From Eutreptiella sp. 'Long Island Sound 2002' (taxonomy: Eukaryota > Euglenozoa > Euglenophyceae > Eutreptiales > Eutreptiaceae), in contig OZ038380.1 of the NCBI GenBank assembly GCA_964036045.1, positions 63,906,591 to 63,970,590 of the forward strand: a DNA stretch of 64,000 nt. Reading direction: 5' to 3'. Position 1 is the stretch's first letter; each line of letters starts with the position of its first letter. Below the pieces are notes generated by a model. That model saw nothing but the letters and a program-made list of their open reading frames with translations. It was not told the origin of the DNA and ran no database searches. This document shows positions 46,389-57,482 of this stretch, one piece after another. The position numbers and the translations under genes were made by a program.

Positions 46389-49300
46389 CTAGACTTGACT
46401 TCCCGCAGCCCCTTCCGGCTGCGATCCGCCAGGAATTTGTCCACCAGGTTGCTGGGCTTTGAGTTCCTCCAACGTCCTCAACATGTCCTCAGCAACTTCC
46501 TCCATCGACCTCACTCGTCGGTATTGGCCAGATCCACCACCATAGCCTCTTCCTCCACCTTTTCCTTGGCCTTTGCCTTGGCCTTTTCCCCCGTCTCCGC
46601 CCTTCGCCTTCCAATCGTAAATCCGCTGCTCTTTGGGCTTCTTCTGGGGGTGAGCGGCGAAGTAGGCCTTCTTGTCCGCCTCATACACCTTGCACTGACG
46701 GTGGTCATGTGCATGGTTGTTTCCCTTGCCATAACAGACCCAGCACCCGTCGTGCTGAGACCTGTACTCCCGGAACGAGAGCGGTGGGTTCCCGATCCTA
46801 CTTGGCTCTCTGTTCTTCTTGGGTCCCACCTTGTTCCATCTGGACCTATCCTGCCCATGTTCTCTCACGTTGTGCGCCACAAACGCGAAGAAATGGGATT
46901 CCTCGTGATCCTCCCGGGACCAGTGGTCTTGGCCACTTCCACTACCATCCTCCGCGGAGTTGGCCGTGTACTCCTGGATCTCCCGATGATGGCGGTCTTC
47001 TCGGTGGCCTCATTGTGCATGACCATGTCGATCCTGCACGTGGGCCTCGTTCTTCGCATTGAGCTTCAACTCCACCGTGATGTACTTCACGATCTCGTCC
47101 AGGCTCATGCGGGCGAAGATGACCTGCATCCTCAGCGGCTCCCCGCGCCTCCACTCCACGTTGTTGAGGCGCAGCAACCTTTGCCCCACGGAGTCTCCAA
47201 ATACCTCCACGTACACGGCATTCTTCAGTCCCAACATCCGGTTGGGCTCGCCCAGGTTCCTCCTGAAGAACTCCATGATACCCGCATGGGTATCCTCCGC
47301 CGCCATAATCCTCACCGCCACCCGCTTCTTGGCTCGCTTCTTCTCCTCGTCCTCCACTCTCCTCTTCCAGTTGCCGGGGAGGACGTCCTTCAGCAGGTGG
47401 CGGATCTCGCTGGCCTCATTCCAGTCCTCCACCAGCTTGAGGCATCTTCGGTACTTTGGCAGGTATCAATTCCACTCCCGGACCCGCAACTCACCGCGGT
47501 CCAGCGGCAGCGGGATGGACCACAAGTCCTCCAGCTTCTGGTTCGGAGCGTCCACCCGCTCCTCATCCTCCAACCACTGGAGGCAGGCCTGCTCCGTACG
47601 GATCAGTCCTTCCCGGATCTGATCCCGCAGCTCCTCCTTCAGGTCCTGCGCCAGCCGGTGTGGGAATGTCCGGCATACCCACTTGTCTCGCGGCGCTCTC
47701 CGCATCTCACCGACGACCTCCTCGGCAAAGTCCTCCCAATCCAGGATGAAGTCATCCAGGTTGGAGGGGTTGCCATCGTAGTAGGGGATTTTGATTCCCC
47801 TGAGGTCGTCAATCCTGATGGCGTCTCCGACGTCCCCAGCCACTACTCCACCGAGACGGATACCACTTTTGGCCGGGGGGGGTGAGTACACTCCCCGTAC
47901 ATCCCTCTCCTCGATGGAGTGCGGTCCAGTTGGGCCTGAACCCATAGGGTTTGGAATGCGGGAAGGACTTGCTCCATCGGCCGTTCATATCCCCGTATTG
48001 GGGTCCTTCGCGCACAGGTTTCCGCCTGGATGACCTCGACCATGTCCATCGGCGCTTCCCATGGTTCGCCCCTGCATGGTCTGGCTCTGGATCTCCTCTT
48101 CCGCATAAACTGCATGGGCAGTCGTAGTGATCGGTAGATCCTGGGCGGCATGGGACATCTGTACCGTCAGGCTCCTCGGGTCCGTGGTTACGTGCCCTTC
48201 CCGCATGGACCCAGCCGGTGCGGTTTGTTCCCCGAGCATTGTGGATTCGCTGAACATGGGAACAAAAGGCAGCGCACCCGGGTCAACACGCGGAGGCGCG
48301 TAGGGTGCCTCTGCCGGACCGCCCATGGGTTTATCCATGGCGCTCCAGAGGGTCTTAACCCGCTCCACCAGCTCTGCCGCTGCCGGCTTTGCCGGGAGCT
48401 CCAGACCCGAGGCGAGGGGCTGCAGCTCCTCTAGCCTTTTCAGGCGTCCCGACAGGTCCTCCACCAGGTGGAGGAGGCTGTCCACCACTCGCTGCTGCTT
48501 CTCCAGGGCCAGCTCCAGATTTTCCCGGTACCGGTCCCGTTCCGCTCGCAGCGCCTCCATGTCTTTCTCCGCGGCCGACTGGTCATCCAGGATCCCGGCG
48601 ACGTCCTCCTCTAGGCCGTCCTACGCGTTGTCCAGGCTGTCGAGGCGGTGCACGATAGCGTCCATCCCCATCTTTGGGTACTTGCCCATGAGAAAGGACA
48701 CGTGCTCGCAGTGGCACTCAGCTTGCTTTCCACCTGATCCGGCGCATCCCGCGGTTCCCGGCGCCTCGGACTCATCGCCCATGGGCGTATCGCCCACGGC
48801 GTCCATCTCTGGTCCCGTGTGCCGGGGCACAGGTGCCGTCCTGGCCCTGGCTGGCCTCTCCAAGCCCTCGGCGTCGTGCTTCAGGGCGGGCTCGGGGGCC
48901 GTATGCGCCCTGGCGGTCGGCGCGGACATCTCCTCCGACTCCGAGGGGAAGCAGGTCCGATATCCATCGGACTGCCCCTCGGATTCCCACAGCCTGACCG
49001 GGCTGGGGTCCGTATCCATAGCCCCGGCGTCCCCTGCCGCGGGCTTGGGTGACCCGCGCTTCCGGTAGCGCCAGGCCCGTCCTCCACTGCTGCCTGAATG
49101 GCAGGCCTCCTCAGAGTCCTCCGCGGCGGAGCGGAGGTTGCATGCCTTTCGGCAGCAACGTTCACACATGGAGACCAGGTCCTCCATGTCAAGTCCTCCT
49201 CTTCTCGAACGTCGTACTTCTCTTCGGGCTTCAACTTCCGGCGTGGTCTCCACCGAGTCCACAATACGCACCCGGGGCGTACTTGGGCAGGGCTCATAGG

Positions 49301-49442
49301 GGCCCAAGTCCCCGGGTCGGCGGTAGGTAGGGGCAGCAGGTACGCCTCTGCTACCATAAAGAAGGTCCCTACCAGGACCGGCCCCCGCTGTGCCCCTTCC
49401 GCCTGTTATTCCTGCTGATTTACTCCGGATCAGCGATTGCAT
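46389..49442 (-). pseudogene. gag: Gag polyprotein of element B (single frame, several nonsense codons)
   Basis: A single frame of 1018 codons runs from the ATG at 49442, which lies in the 5' LTR, to TAG 46389-46391. Unlike A there is no frameshift. Internal nonsense codons are at 48621 (TAG; AAG in A), 47985 (TGA; TGG in A), 47466 (TGA; CGG in A) and 47010 (TGA; CGA in A). Domains are as in A: a Cys/His patch (about 48700), coiled coil (about 48390-48600), capsid-like YDGNPSNLDDFILDW region (about 47650-47800), zinc knuckle C-x2-C-x8-H-x4-C at 46692-46745, and a Gly/Lys-rich tail. This copy shows the intended reading frame of the family. Confidence 0.88.
49346..49356 (-). promoter_or_regulatory. 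Primer-binding site, element B (initiator tRNA-Met type)
   Basis: The minus strand reads TGGTAGCAGAG immediately after the LTR end, identical to element A. The gag frame reads through it. Confidence 0.8.
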
Positions 49443-51718
49443 TCCTCAAATTCCAGGGTCCAAAATCCAAAAATATAGAAAATGTAATCCTCCTTCAACC
49501 CTGAATAGCAACCAGATCCCACAAATACAGCAAGAACCCAATCCACAATCGAATACACGCTGCGGGCTTCCGTTCAGCACACCGGTCGTCCCACGGTGGC
49601 GGGCATGTACAAGAACTGCACCAAAGAGGAAAGCCCTGAAATGGGCATATGACCACAAATAAAGCAAAGTTGGGGAAAGAGGTAAACATACACATTCACA
49701 GCCATAAACCCCTCATTCCCTGGACTCAAGAACTTCCCTTGACTCACCAACCAGGTCAACCAGGTCAAATGAGATGACTGAATGCCATGTGTCAAAAGTC
49801 ACTACATAAACCCCAAGAATGTGTTCACTCCCAAGCCTATGAATCCTACCCCAATAGGGGAGGTGGCGTGTCATGGCCTAGAGTGGCACTCAGGACCATA
49901 CCCTACCCTGACATAACCTTGTTTCTACTTGGAGTTGAATGGGCTTGGAGAACTGTTCCATGAAGATGACCTCACAACATGGCAAAGTCAGACAAATCAC
50001 ACCGTAATGCCCAAAATTCAATTATATACTCAAAAAATGCATACGGCAAATATTCAAATGCTCCATGCATGTGTCAAACCTGAAAGTAATATACAAGGGT
50101 GATATAGACCAAAGGTCCATGCCCAAGAATATTCCATCATAGGCTCCGAAACCCCTCCAGTTATGTACATGACATGCTTCACAACTCATCCCATGAGTTT
50201 GAGACCTAATTTCGTGAGGCCTCGTGTGCCAAGCCAAAGTGACCATGTGATCCGGCATATGATGAGGTACGACACCGAAGCATATGCCAACATATAAGCA
50301 ACATACCATAGTTCACGGATCTCTAGGCACTTTACTGTTAGCCGACCAGTTGAGCACATAAAACACAAAAATGAGCATAAAATGAGGTCAAAAACATGCA
50401 AATAATGCCAAATTCAAGATAATTACAATAGTATATAACTTCGCTCACCCATGGTGTCAACCTATGACTCAAAGCACAATTGCTTGGGACCATTTGCAAA
50501 CAATCCCCCCACTTGTATCCCCATATGGACGCATAAGGACACCTTCGAACCTCCTCCCAACACGCACCATGAAAATGGGAAAATTGATATTGGCGCTTGT
50601 GGGTCGCTCTGTAAGCCCTCCCACATGCACTATATGAGCGGTAGACTTAGTCTAGCGCTTTGGAGTTCACCATTCAGACATGGGCGAAGCCCTTGCCACG
50701 TATGACTCCATATATCTTCCTACAAACAGAGATATATGACATGGGCGTGAGCATATCGAAGCACATACCATGCATATAACACATACCCTCAAAAAGTGGC
50801 TCCCACCATGATATGCCATGTCCCTCCATGGACATAACTTCACGTTAAAAATACGTAGGAACCCAAGAACAGTTGCTATGCAACTCCAACACTCATGCAG
50901 TACACTCGAAAGTCGCATTAAAATATTCGGTTGCACGGTCCAAGAGTTATATATCACTTTCTACCCTCTTCACCATTATCCCTTGCTATACCGGGCATGT
51001 GTCCACACCAAAGCCGTTTGATGCTGGCTAAATTAAGTTGAGACCAATGCGGTTCGAACCCAATTCTCGAAATTGGGACTACTCGCGGTGAGCCGGAGAT
51101 ATGATCTTTCAAAGTGGCCTCACGAATCAACTTTGTTTCGCCTATATCTCTAAGCAAAACAAAGCGCATAACAAAAGGAAGGTTGATTCGTGATCGGGGA
51201 AAAATGTCGGACCACTCGAGATTCGTCATATCGAGTGCGGCGATGTCGAAGTCGAAAATCCGATTCTGAAAGTCTGAAAAAATCGGATTAATTTTGCGAG
51301 TGTATAATATGAAAATTGCGGAAGCAACGAACCCTTTACTGATAAAATCTGACCCTTCATCGGGGTTTCCGCCAAAATATCTGTAAAAAACAGTTAACCA
51401 TTCGGTTACCGCAAAATCGCGAGCCAACTGACAGTCGCCGATACATTGACCATCAGAAGGGAAGGCCGAAAAATTACGGAAACATTATGATAAAAAACCC
51501 TGTTGATTCCTGATATTCTGATACATAGATCTCCGCTGGCGGCGCCTCAGTACTGAATATGGCCGCTCATAGCCGGAATGGCCAAACCTATCACACTATC
51601 ACATCGGGTTAGGTCAGGTGGATGGGAGAGTATGATATCAGCCAATGGCGGCTTGCCGGCACATAGATACACACCCCAAGTGACGCAAAGATGGCCACGG
51701 GGGTCCGAACCGGCTTCA
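49357..51718 (-). repeat. 5' LTR of element B
   Basis: This 2362-bp LTR is homologous to 16857-19225 and is flanked at 51719-51722 by GAAC. Its TATA region is degraded (GATCTATGTATCAG on the minus strand), so its promoter may be weak or lost. Confidence 0.92.
50954..51427 (-). CDS. LTR open frame, element B 5' LTR copy (hypothetical)
   Basis: This 157-codon frame is homologous to 1063-1482, with a different end. No function is recognised. Confidence 0.27.
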   Translation of the reverse strand: MARDFAVTEWLTVFYRYFGGNPDEGSDFISKGFVASAIFILYTRKINPIFSDFQNRIFDFDIAALDMTNLEWSDIFPRSRINLPFVMRFVLLRDIGETKLIREATLKDHISGSPRVVPISRIGFEPHWSQLNLASIKRLWCGHMPGIARDNGEEGRK

Positions 51719-51722
51719 GAAC

Positions 51723-51787
51723 TCGGAGCGTCTCAAACACTAACGGGTATGCACTTCGCTGCCATCAAGCAGCCTTATCAGCCCAAA
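51723..51787 (-). repeat. PLE terminal repeat, left copy, second part
   Basis: These 65 bp match the last 65 bp of 57304-57482 and complete the copy begun at 16743-16856 (114 + 65 = 179 bp). Confidence 0.8.
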
Positions 51788-51909
51788 CATGGACTACACA
51801 AAGAAACAGTAGATTGTATGCACAAAACAGAATAATTGGCGACCAATTACACAAATTGCGATGCGACTGGCAAACAAAGGCGACAGCAACTTACAAATTT
51901 TGATGTTGG

Positions 51910-53284
51910 TCACGCGCGTGCCAAATCACACAGGCCCACAGCAATAAGATCTTGTACAGTCAATTCCGGGGAAACATTATCCACACTCCCACCCTCCCCG
52001 GACGCCCTGAGTGTGCTCATAGCAAGGCGATGCCACACCGCACGCATGTTGGGCATAGGCTTGTAAGTGACAAACAAACGGACACTCGGAATGTGTGTAG
52101 TCAAGCGGCGCTGCACTCACCTCAACAACCGACTCAGCAAAAAATCCATGGAGGCATGAAAGGGCGCACGCAAGACATGTATAGAGCTGTCGGGCGCCGC
52201 CCGCTCCTTTCGATTCATATAACAGGGCTTCATGCTCCATGACAAAGGCAAAGATTCAAACGCACAGCAAGGGTATTGCAAGGGAGCCAAACACAAGGAG
52301 AGGTGCTCCGACACCACATCAAAATACACCGAATGTGAATTGGTGCGAAGGTAGCGCGCTCTCTCGGCCTCAATCCATGACAGCTTATGCGTACGCGGAT
52401 TTTTACTTCGCCATGGCATGTACACCCCATAGTTGGTCCTCTTAAAATTAGTGCAATACCTCAGCTCCCCCCGAAGGGATATCACAAATACATCCAAGAA
52501 GTCAACATGTTCTTGTTTGCAAAAGTGCTGTACTTCAAAGGGCAGGTGCGGGGGTACACTCGCTGTAGGTGAGCCACCACATGTGGCGCCCACGCCACCG
52601 GATGGAGAAGGAACAAATCATCGATGAAACGATTGTGCATAAACCCACGCACGCCTGGGAGAGGACACAAAATTTCGTAATAACGATCCATCAAATTGGC
52701 GAAGGGGGGCGCTGCATTTGTTCCCATTGGGAAACCAAAGTGCTGACCATATAGCCCTTGGCCTGGAGCGACGAACAATGTGTGACCGAAAACACAAGCA
52801 AGTAGAAACTCCCCCAACGTTAACGCACCACAATGTATAATATCAAGGAATGGGAGGGCCTCAGCACATTGCTCAAACAGCCCCACGGTAAGCAGTTGAA
52901 AAAGCCAGAAGGCTAATGATAGTTCTTGGGCAGTAAATTGACACACGGAGCGATGCTCAATGAACCTATCCTTCCAAAAACGCCATGCATCACGCACATC
53001 CGGCCCTAGAAAATTAGAGTACATATTGGAGAAATGAATCACCGTCACCGTAAACTCAACCGAGGAAAATGAGTACTTATCATCAAATGCATGCAAACGT
53101 GCAACAAAGTCTAATGTATCCACCAATGGGCCGAAGAATGGGTCCATAGCACGATCCAATCGAAGAAACAATGAACCCGGCACAGAAAGGACAATGGAAG
53201 AGGCCGATGTGGCCCATTGCACCATGCCAACAATAGGTCTACTTGGCCAACGGCCTTGGACATATTTTGGGCCCTTCTTTGAGG
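51910..53284 (-). pseudogene. PLE reverse transcriptase, catalytic and C-terminal part
   Basis: The frame continues from 55473 after removal of F. It has SRPIVG (RPIV codons 53229-53240), then GFPMGTNAAPPFANL and the catalytic RFIDDLF (FIDD at 52617-52628). A frameshift near 52540 leads to 52117-52593, which carries VDFLDV, KRTNYGVYM and RYLRTNS, typical of the thumb and C-terminal part of PLE enzymes. Another frame, 51910-52116, holds LFVTYKPMPNMRAVW, which resembles the PLE C-terminal tail. The enzyme would copy element RNA from a DNA end or nick. PLE enzymes are related to telomerase RT; this copy is broken. Confidence 0.82.
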
Positions 53285-53807
53285 CATGGCGGTTTCCCGC
53301 CCAAAGTGTAACAACAAACTGAGTTCAGTGCTGGGGACATAGGAGTCCCCCATGCTAATCCGCCATTTCCCTAATTTACAGAGTAAATGAACACTGAAGT
53401 GCCGGAAAAACACTGAGTATCTGAATTCCTGCCCCGAAAAGTTGAAAGTGCAATGCACTGCCCTAATGGCACCAGAGGCTTGCAAACGTTCTAGGAGGCC
53501 ACACAGTGGCTGGCTGCAGGGACCTGAAACCTCAGTTGAAAATCCTGCTGCTCAGAACATCCTGTCGTTATGTTTGTATTTCTAGCAATGTGGTCGTGGT
53601 GGAAATGCCTTGTTGTGCCAATGTTAAAAAGAATACGAAAAAGCAAAGAAAAACCAACCATATCCTCACTCCACCCTGCAGGGCATGCACTGGACGATTG
53701 ATGCAAAGAAACCACTTATCACAGCATCCCACAGTGTCTTATGGTGTCTGCGGCGATGGAAGCTTGAAGTACAGCTGTGCTGGGTGTTGGTCTTGAATTC
53801 TAATGTA

Positions 53808-55252
53808 TCAGATTGACTGAGAGATAGTGTATTTACGGCGTCTGAGAAGTAGTTCGGCATGTCGTGCAGAGAATGGCTTCGATTCTTCAAGTGAGTCGTT
53901 GGTGAATTGCCAAGCATCCCAAAAGGCGTAGTTGTGATTGTCATCGTGTATCGCTTGTTGCAGTTTTTGGAGTAATCTTTGATCTTCAAATCCCCAATCG
54001 TTTAATGAACAGTACTTGCTAGGGATCTCTGCTTGGTCGTGTGCTGGATGGTTTTTCTGATGTTCGAAGAATTCAGTATCGTTGCCTCCCATGAATTCGT
54101 AGTCTCTCTGGGCATCGGTTTGTGGCTTGTCAGCGTGGTAGCCGTGGTCCTCTTCTTCGGAGTCATCTTCTAACCTTGGTATGGAGTTGTGCGTGCCTTC
54201 GGATTCTCGGTCTCGAGGTGCGCTTCCTTCGGTTTGAGATTCGCTTCCGTTGTCTTCATCCTCGGTTTCTTGGTCTCGAATTTGTTTCCGTCGTCCTCAT
54301 CTTCTGTTTGAGGGTCATCTTCAGACATTGTTGCTGGTAACTTGTTCATCTCGTTGCAATTTTTGTCGTTGCCGTGTTTGGATTCATCGCGACTTGATGT
54401 CTCTGAGTGCGACAAGGAGGAAGTTTTAGGTGACTCTTGACTGCGTGTTGACAGTGGCGATGTTCATTTGAGAGTGTTGACTGAACTTTGATATTCGATG
54501 ATCTTGGCTGGTGTCGGTTCTTTTGATGGAGCGTGTTGTTTTCTGCGAGCACGGCACAATTCGCAATGCAGTGGAACATTGAGTGATCTTGATAAGAACC
54601 AGTTGATGGTATCAGGAGAGAGGCGGAATTTTTCCGAACAGTCCTTGCAAGTGAGTTGATGATCGGTTCGCTCTTTGTCCCAAATGACTCAAGGGTGCAG
54701 TTTTTTATGTACTTCGTGCCAGCTGCCATTTGCGGAGCTTGTGCTTCCTGCATTGCTTCGGAGTACAGACGGCGATGTTGTCGATTGTTCTTGAATTACA
54801 TTGATTGAGACATTGCTGCTTGGTGGTGAAGTGGGCTCTGAAGGCTGCGCTTGGCGTGGAGTTGTAGCTCGAGTTTGGAGCGCTGTGGATGAGGAGGTAG
54901 TTTTTGGAATATATAGATCGACTGGTCCAGTGACTGCAGGGCAGGTAGGAGAGATACCTTGGTCGGATTTGGCAGTCGTTGTTGAACGCTCTGCGACTGG
55001 TTGGTGTGGTGGTTGAGTCTGAGCGACATAGTGTCTTTGCGAAAAGGAAGGTGAAGGAACATAGGGATTTCGAGTGTGAATATACCAGCAGCGATCTCCA
55101 AAGTGGCATGAGTTTTGGAACGGACAGGTTTTATTCTTTGCTAAGTGTTTGGAAGCTGCTTTCAGGGTCATTACTAAGACTTCTAACAGCGAGTCTTCTG
55201 GCAACAGCGTTAGCGCTTTTGAGAGTGTCTGAATGATATCCGAGGTCGACAA
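53808..55252 (-). pseudogene. Zinc-finger protein of insertion F (CCCH plus zinc-ribbon-like)
   Basis: Codons from 55252 to 54170 lie in one frame with TGA at 54689-54691 and 54464-54466; a shifted frame continues at 54160-53808. A CCCH-type finger (C-x5-C-x5-C-x3-H) lies at 55076-55126. A second motif at 54539-54655, beginning LTCKDCSEKF and ending CELCRARRK, resembles the 'probable zinc-ribbon' family (zf-trcl), which has two C-x2-C pairs about 25 residues apart. The remainder is Ser/Thr/Pro-rich, then acidic. RNA or nucleic-acid binding is the likely role, by family. The 5' end is uncertain: TTG at 55252 is only the first codon after a stop, and an ATG at 55365 in another frame could start the protein if there is a frameshift. 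No transposase or polymerase is seen. Confidence 0.55.
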
Positions 55253-55416
55253 TTTAGGTTACCGTGATCTGGCGATATCGGGTCTTCGAGTAATTGAAAT
55301 GATTGTCTTCTGTAGTGGTATTTGCCACTAGCGCGGCGCTTAGTTGCAGTTGCTGGCCTCATCATTTTGAGAGTGCGATAACATTGTTGAGGAGAAAAAA
55401 AAGCGCTCGCGCCTTC

Positions 55417-55468
55417 ATATTTTAGGCCCTATTTTAGGCCCATATTTTAGGCCCATAGTTTAGGCCCT
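55417..55468. repeat. TTTTAGGCCC tandem words at the right end of insertion F
   Basis: Four imperfect copies of (ATA)TTTTAGGCCC are packed against the CATG duplication. They differ from the plant-type telomere unit TTTAGGG. They may be a terminal feature of the element, such as a slippage-made tail. Confidence 0.65.
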
Positions 55469-55472
55469 CATG

Positions 55473-56408
55473 GGACTTGCACAACAAGTAAAAATTGGGG
55501 AAGCGTGGCATCGATCAGAGGTGCAGGAAAGCGTCAATGAAATCAACCAAATCCTGTGGCAAGAGTGTAATCATAGCATCATGAACGCGATCAACCCAGT
55601 GCTTTGCCTTTTCTAACCACCAGCTTAGGTCATCTTTTGTAGAACCAAGTTTCACATAGCGGCATGTGCCGTGGGGTAATTTGCTATCTAGTTGGTGGCG
55701 TACTTCAACTGGTACGCCGCAACTGACATGACCGTGAACGAACAATCTTTATCACCACTCACAATCAGCCAATCCTTCAAAAATGGTCTCACCATAGATA
55801 AGGACAAACCAACACCGCGGCGCGGTAGTTCAGAGGGGCGGGAAGAGGAGAAAGCACATATCATGGAGTCACGAACATAAGAAATGCATGACTCGATGGA
55901 AAATGCGGCGTTGCCACATTCTTCTTTCAGTTTTTCAGCAAATGGCGTTCCTTTTTTGTGGTGGAGATGCTTGTATGGCAAAGTTTCATAGAAGTTGGGA
56001 CGTTCATTGTCCTCTTTTTTCTGTAGAAAAAATGCATTCCACAACAATACATGCTCCAAATTGTGCAGCTCATCAAACACTTGGCGCTAGAATTATTGGT
56101 AGGCCACCGAGGAAGACATGTGTGGCGTAAACTTGGGGCCAAGTGTGATCAAAAATTGAATATAGGGGGGTAATGAAATGGCAACATCACCCTCTAGATA
56201 CTGGGGAAGAGAAGAGACATGCAAAATGATATGAAGCGATGCGAGTAGTCGCTTGCGACGGCGCTTGCCATCGTACAACCTCCTGCGTTCGCGCCAACGT
56301 GGCAAACGTTTCACCTCCTTGGGCTCTTGTGACGTCTCAATTCTCCTTGGTTGGGGCGCTTGCGGGTCTTGCGGTGTTTCTTTCTCTTGTTTTGTTGATA
56401 TCGGGGGC
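55473..56408 (-). pseudogene. PLE reverse transcriptase, N-terminal part
   Basis: Frame 56408-55688 begins in a Lys/Arg-rich run (KRLPRWRERRRL) and includes FDELHNLEHVLLWNAFF and DWLIVSGDKDCSFTV, the latter like the ADK motif before RT1 of PLEs. TAA and TAG occur near 56085-56095. A frameshift near 55705 leads to 55515-55745 (RYVKLGSTKDDLSWW), a TGA at 55515-55517, and then PNFYLLCKSH up to the F insertion. It joins upstream with 56409-57281 by a frameshift, so the PLE protein may have been one long chain. Confidence 0.75.
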
Positions 56409-57281
56409 TCAAAGCGAAGGATACCGAGGTGTGAGGGGATCCCCTTGATGAGACGCTTCGTTTGCTTCCGTGGCTTGAGCTCCGCCGGCTTGGTGTGGAG
56501 TTTGCATGATTTGAGCGAGCGCTCCGAGCACTGTGAGAGCTTGAGGCGCTTGCGGAACCGGTACCACCACCGGGCCGACGGTGTTGCCTTTTTTTGACTG
56601 GTGTGATTGAGAATGAGAATGAGAATGAGAAGATGAGCTCAACACTTGTTTCAAAGCAAGCCGCAAATCAGAAATTTGTTCCATGAGGGGTTTGTCTTTT
56701 TGTGCATCCTCGAGAAAAGCTTTTTTGACCACCTTGGCATTTTGTACCTTTGTTTGGATACACACCATTTTGGCTTTTTGGCGCTCTTCCCATCGTTGGA
56801 ATTGAAGTTCAAACCGACTTTGAATGTTCACCGAAGCTTCCAAAATTTGTTCAACCGCCGCACGATAAATATCCGTATCATGGTCCCCAACAATCCAGTC
56901 CGCCGTAACCTTGGCAAGGCTTGTCTTGTAGTCCTCAAGCGCTTTTTTGGCGACAAGGAATGCATCATTGGACTCTTTCTTGCACGTGTCGATTTCTCGT
57001 TGAACAAATTTAAGCCTGACATCAAATGTTTGGGAATACAGTTTGCGTTGTGCTTCTTCTTCAATCACTTGATGCACGATGTTTTTGCCATCCCTAAACA
57101 TTGTCTTTTTGGGCACAAACAGATTGTCCTTTGCCCATTCCAATTTGCGAAGCGCCACAAGTTTGCGTTGAACTTGCTGCACTTTCTTAAGGTATTGCAC
57201 CACGAGTGGACGGCAAGGCTGAGGCACCAATTTGAGATCCCATTGATAGGTAGAACGCGCTCCACGACGAGTGTTAGGCAT
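56409..57281 (-). CDS. PLE N-terminal coding region, coiled-coil-like (290 codons)
   Basis: The ATG at 57281 lies 23 bp inside the right terminal repeat boundary, as expected for the first ORF of a minus-strand element. The product is rich in Lys, Gln, Glu and Ala with long heptad-like stretches, then a Ser/His run (SSSSHSHSHSQSH) and a Pro/Ala-rich end. I recognise no catalytic domain. It overlaps or is fused by frameshift to the RT part. It could be a nucleic-acid-binding ORF1 protein or simply the N-terminal domain of the RT protein. The frame is intact, unlike the RT. Confidence 0.65.
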   Translation of the reverse strand: MPNTRRGARSTYQWDLKLVPQPCRPLVVQYLKKVQQVQRKLVALRKLEWAKDNLFVPKKTMFRDGKNIVHQVIEEEAQRKLYSQTFDVRLKFVQREIDTCKKESNDAFLVAKKALEDYKTSLAKVTADWIVGDHDTDIYRAAVEQILEASVNIQSRFELQFQRWEERQKAKMVCIQTKVQNAKVVKKAFLEDAQKDKPLMEQISDLRLALKQVLSSSSHSHSHSQSHQSKKGNTVGPVVVPVPQAPQALTVLGALAQIMQTPHQAGGAQATEANEASHQGDPLTPRYPSL

Positions 57282-57303
57282 GCCGCACGCAAGAAGGTAA
57301 CCA

Positions 57304-57482
57304 CTTGTTTTAAAATGAAAGTTGCGTCAATTTGAAACTCAATTTATGCTTCTATGCCCTCAGCACACGATAGCAAAGCAAGAAGCCTCAGCCAATAATG
57401 TACTGTTCGTAATGAACTCCGAGCGTCTCAAACACTAACGGGTATGCATTTCGCTACCATCAAGCAGCCTCATCAGCCCGAA
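57304..57482 (-). repeat. PLE terminal repeat, right copy (179 bp)
   Basis: This is the full direct repeat, from TTGTTTTAAAATGAAAGTTG to CATCAGCCCG, matching the split left copy. LINE sequence begins immediately to its right. Confidence 0.82.

Larger units (their letters stand above)
16857..51718 (-). mobile_element. Ty3/gypsy retrotransposon, element B (same family as A), split by element C
   Basis: This is a minus-strand copy of the A family with LTRs at 16857-19225 (3') and 49357-51718 (5') and target duplication GAAC (16853-16856 and 51719-51722). Without element C and its duplication it is about 13.16 kb, matching the 13.1 kb of A. Gag and pol match A throughout. Nonsense codons in gag and pol and a frameshift near 22985 make it defective, quite apart from the insertion of C into pol. 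Confidence 0.93.
53289..55468 (-). mobile_element. Unclassified insertion F (2180 bp) inside the PLE reverse transcriptase
   Basis: CATG flanks it on both sides (53285-53288 and 55469-55472). Removing it with one CATG (2184 bp, a multiple of three) restores the RT frame between FYLLCKSH and the SKKGPKYVQGRWPSRPIVG region, so it is a discrete insertion. The ends differ: GCGGTTTCCCGCCC on the left, TTTAGGCCCT on the right, so no terminal inverted repeat, no TG/CA LTR and no poly(A). It carries one zinc-finger ORF on the minus strand. I cannot assign it to a class. Confidence 0.75.
51719..57482 (-). mobile_element. Penelope-like element (element D), main body
   Basis: This is a minus-strand element with 179-bp terminal direct repeats, the left one split by element B. 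Without F it totals about 3.7 kb including the left part at 16743-16856. Coding runs from an N-terminal coiled-coil-like region (57281 downward) through a PLE-type reverse transcriptase to about 51910. Diagnostic points are the ADK-like GDK motif, FYLLCKSH, RPIV, GFPMGTNAAPPFANL and RFIDDLF, and a C-terminal YLRTNS / LFVTYKPMPNMR segment. No GIY-YIG endonuclease is seen, so it may belong to an endonuclease-less branch or the domain may be lost. Several frameshifts and stops make it defective. Confidence 0.82.

Noticed and set aside
55200-55365. GT-AG intron joining the ATG at 55365 to the CCCH frame in insertion F
   Set aside because: A candidate of about 35 bases (GTAACC...TTCAG) does not bring the two exons into the right frame, so a frameshift is more likely.
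55417-55468. Telomeric repeat
   Set aside because: The word is TTTTAGGCCC, not TTTAGGG, with only four imperfect copies, inside insertion F.
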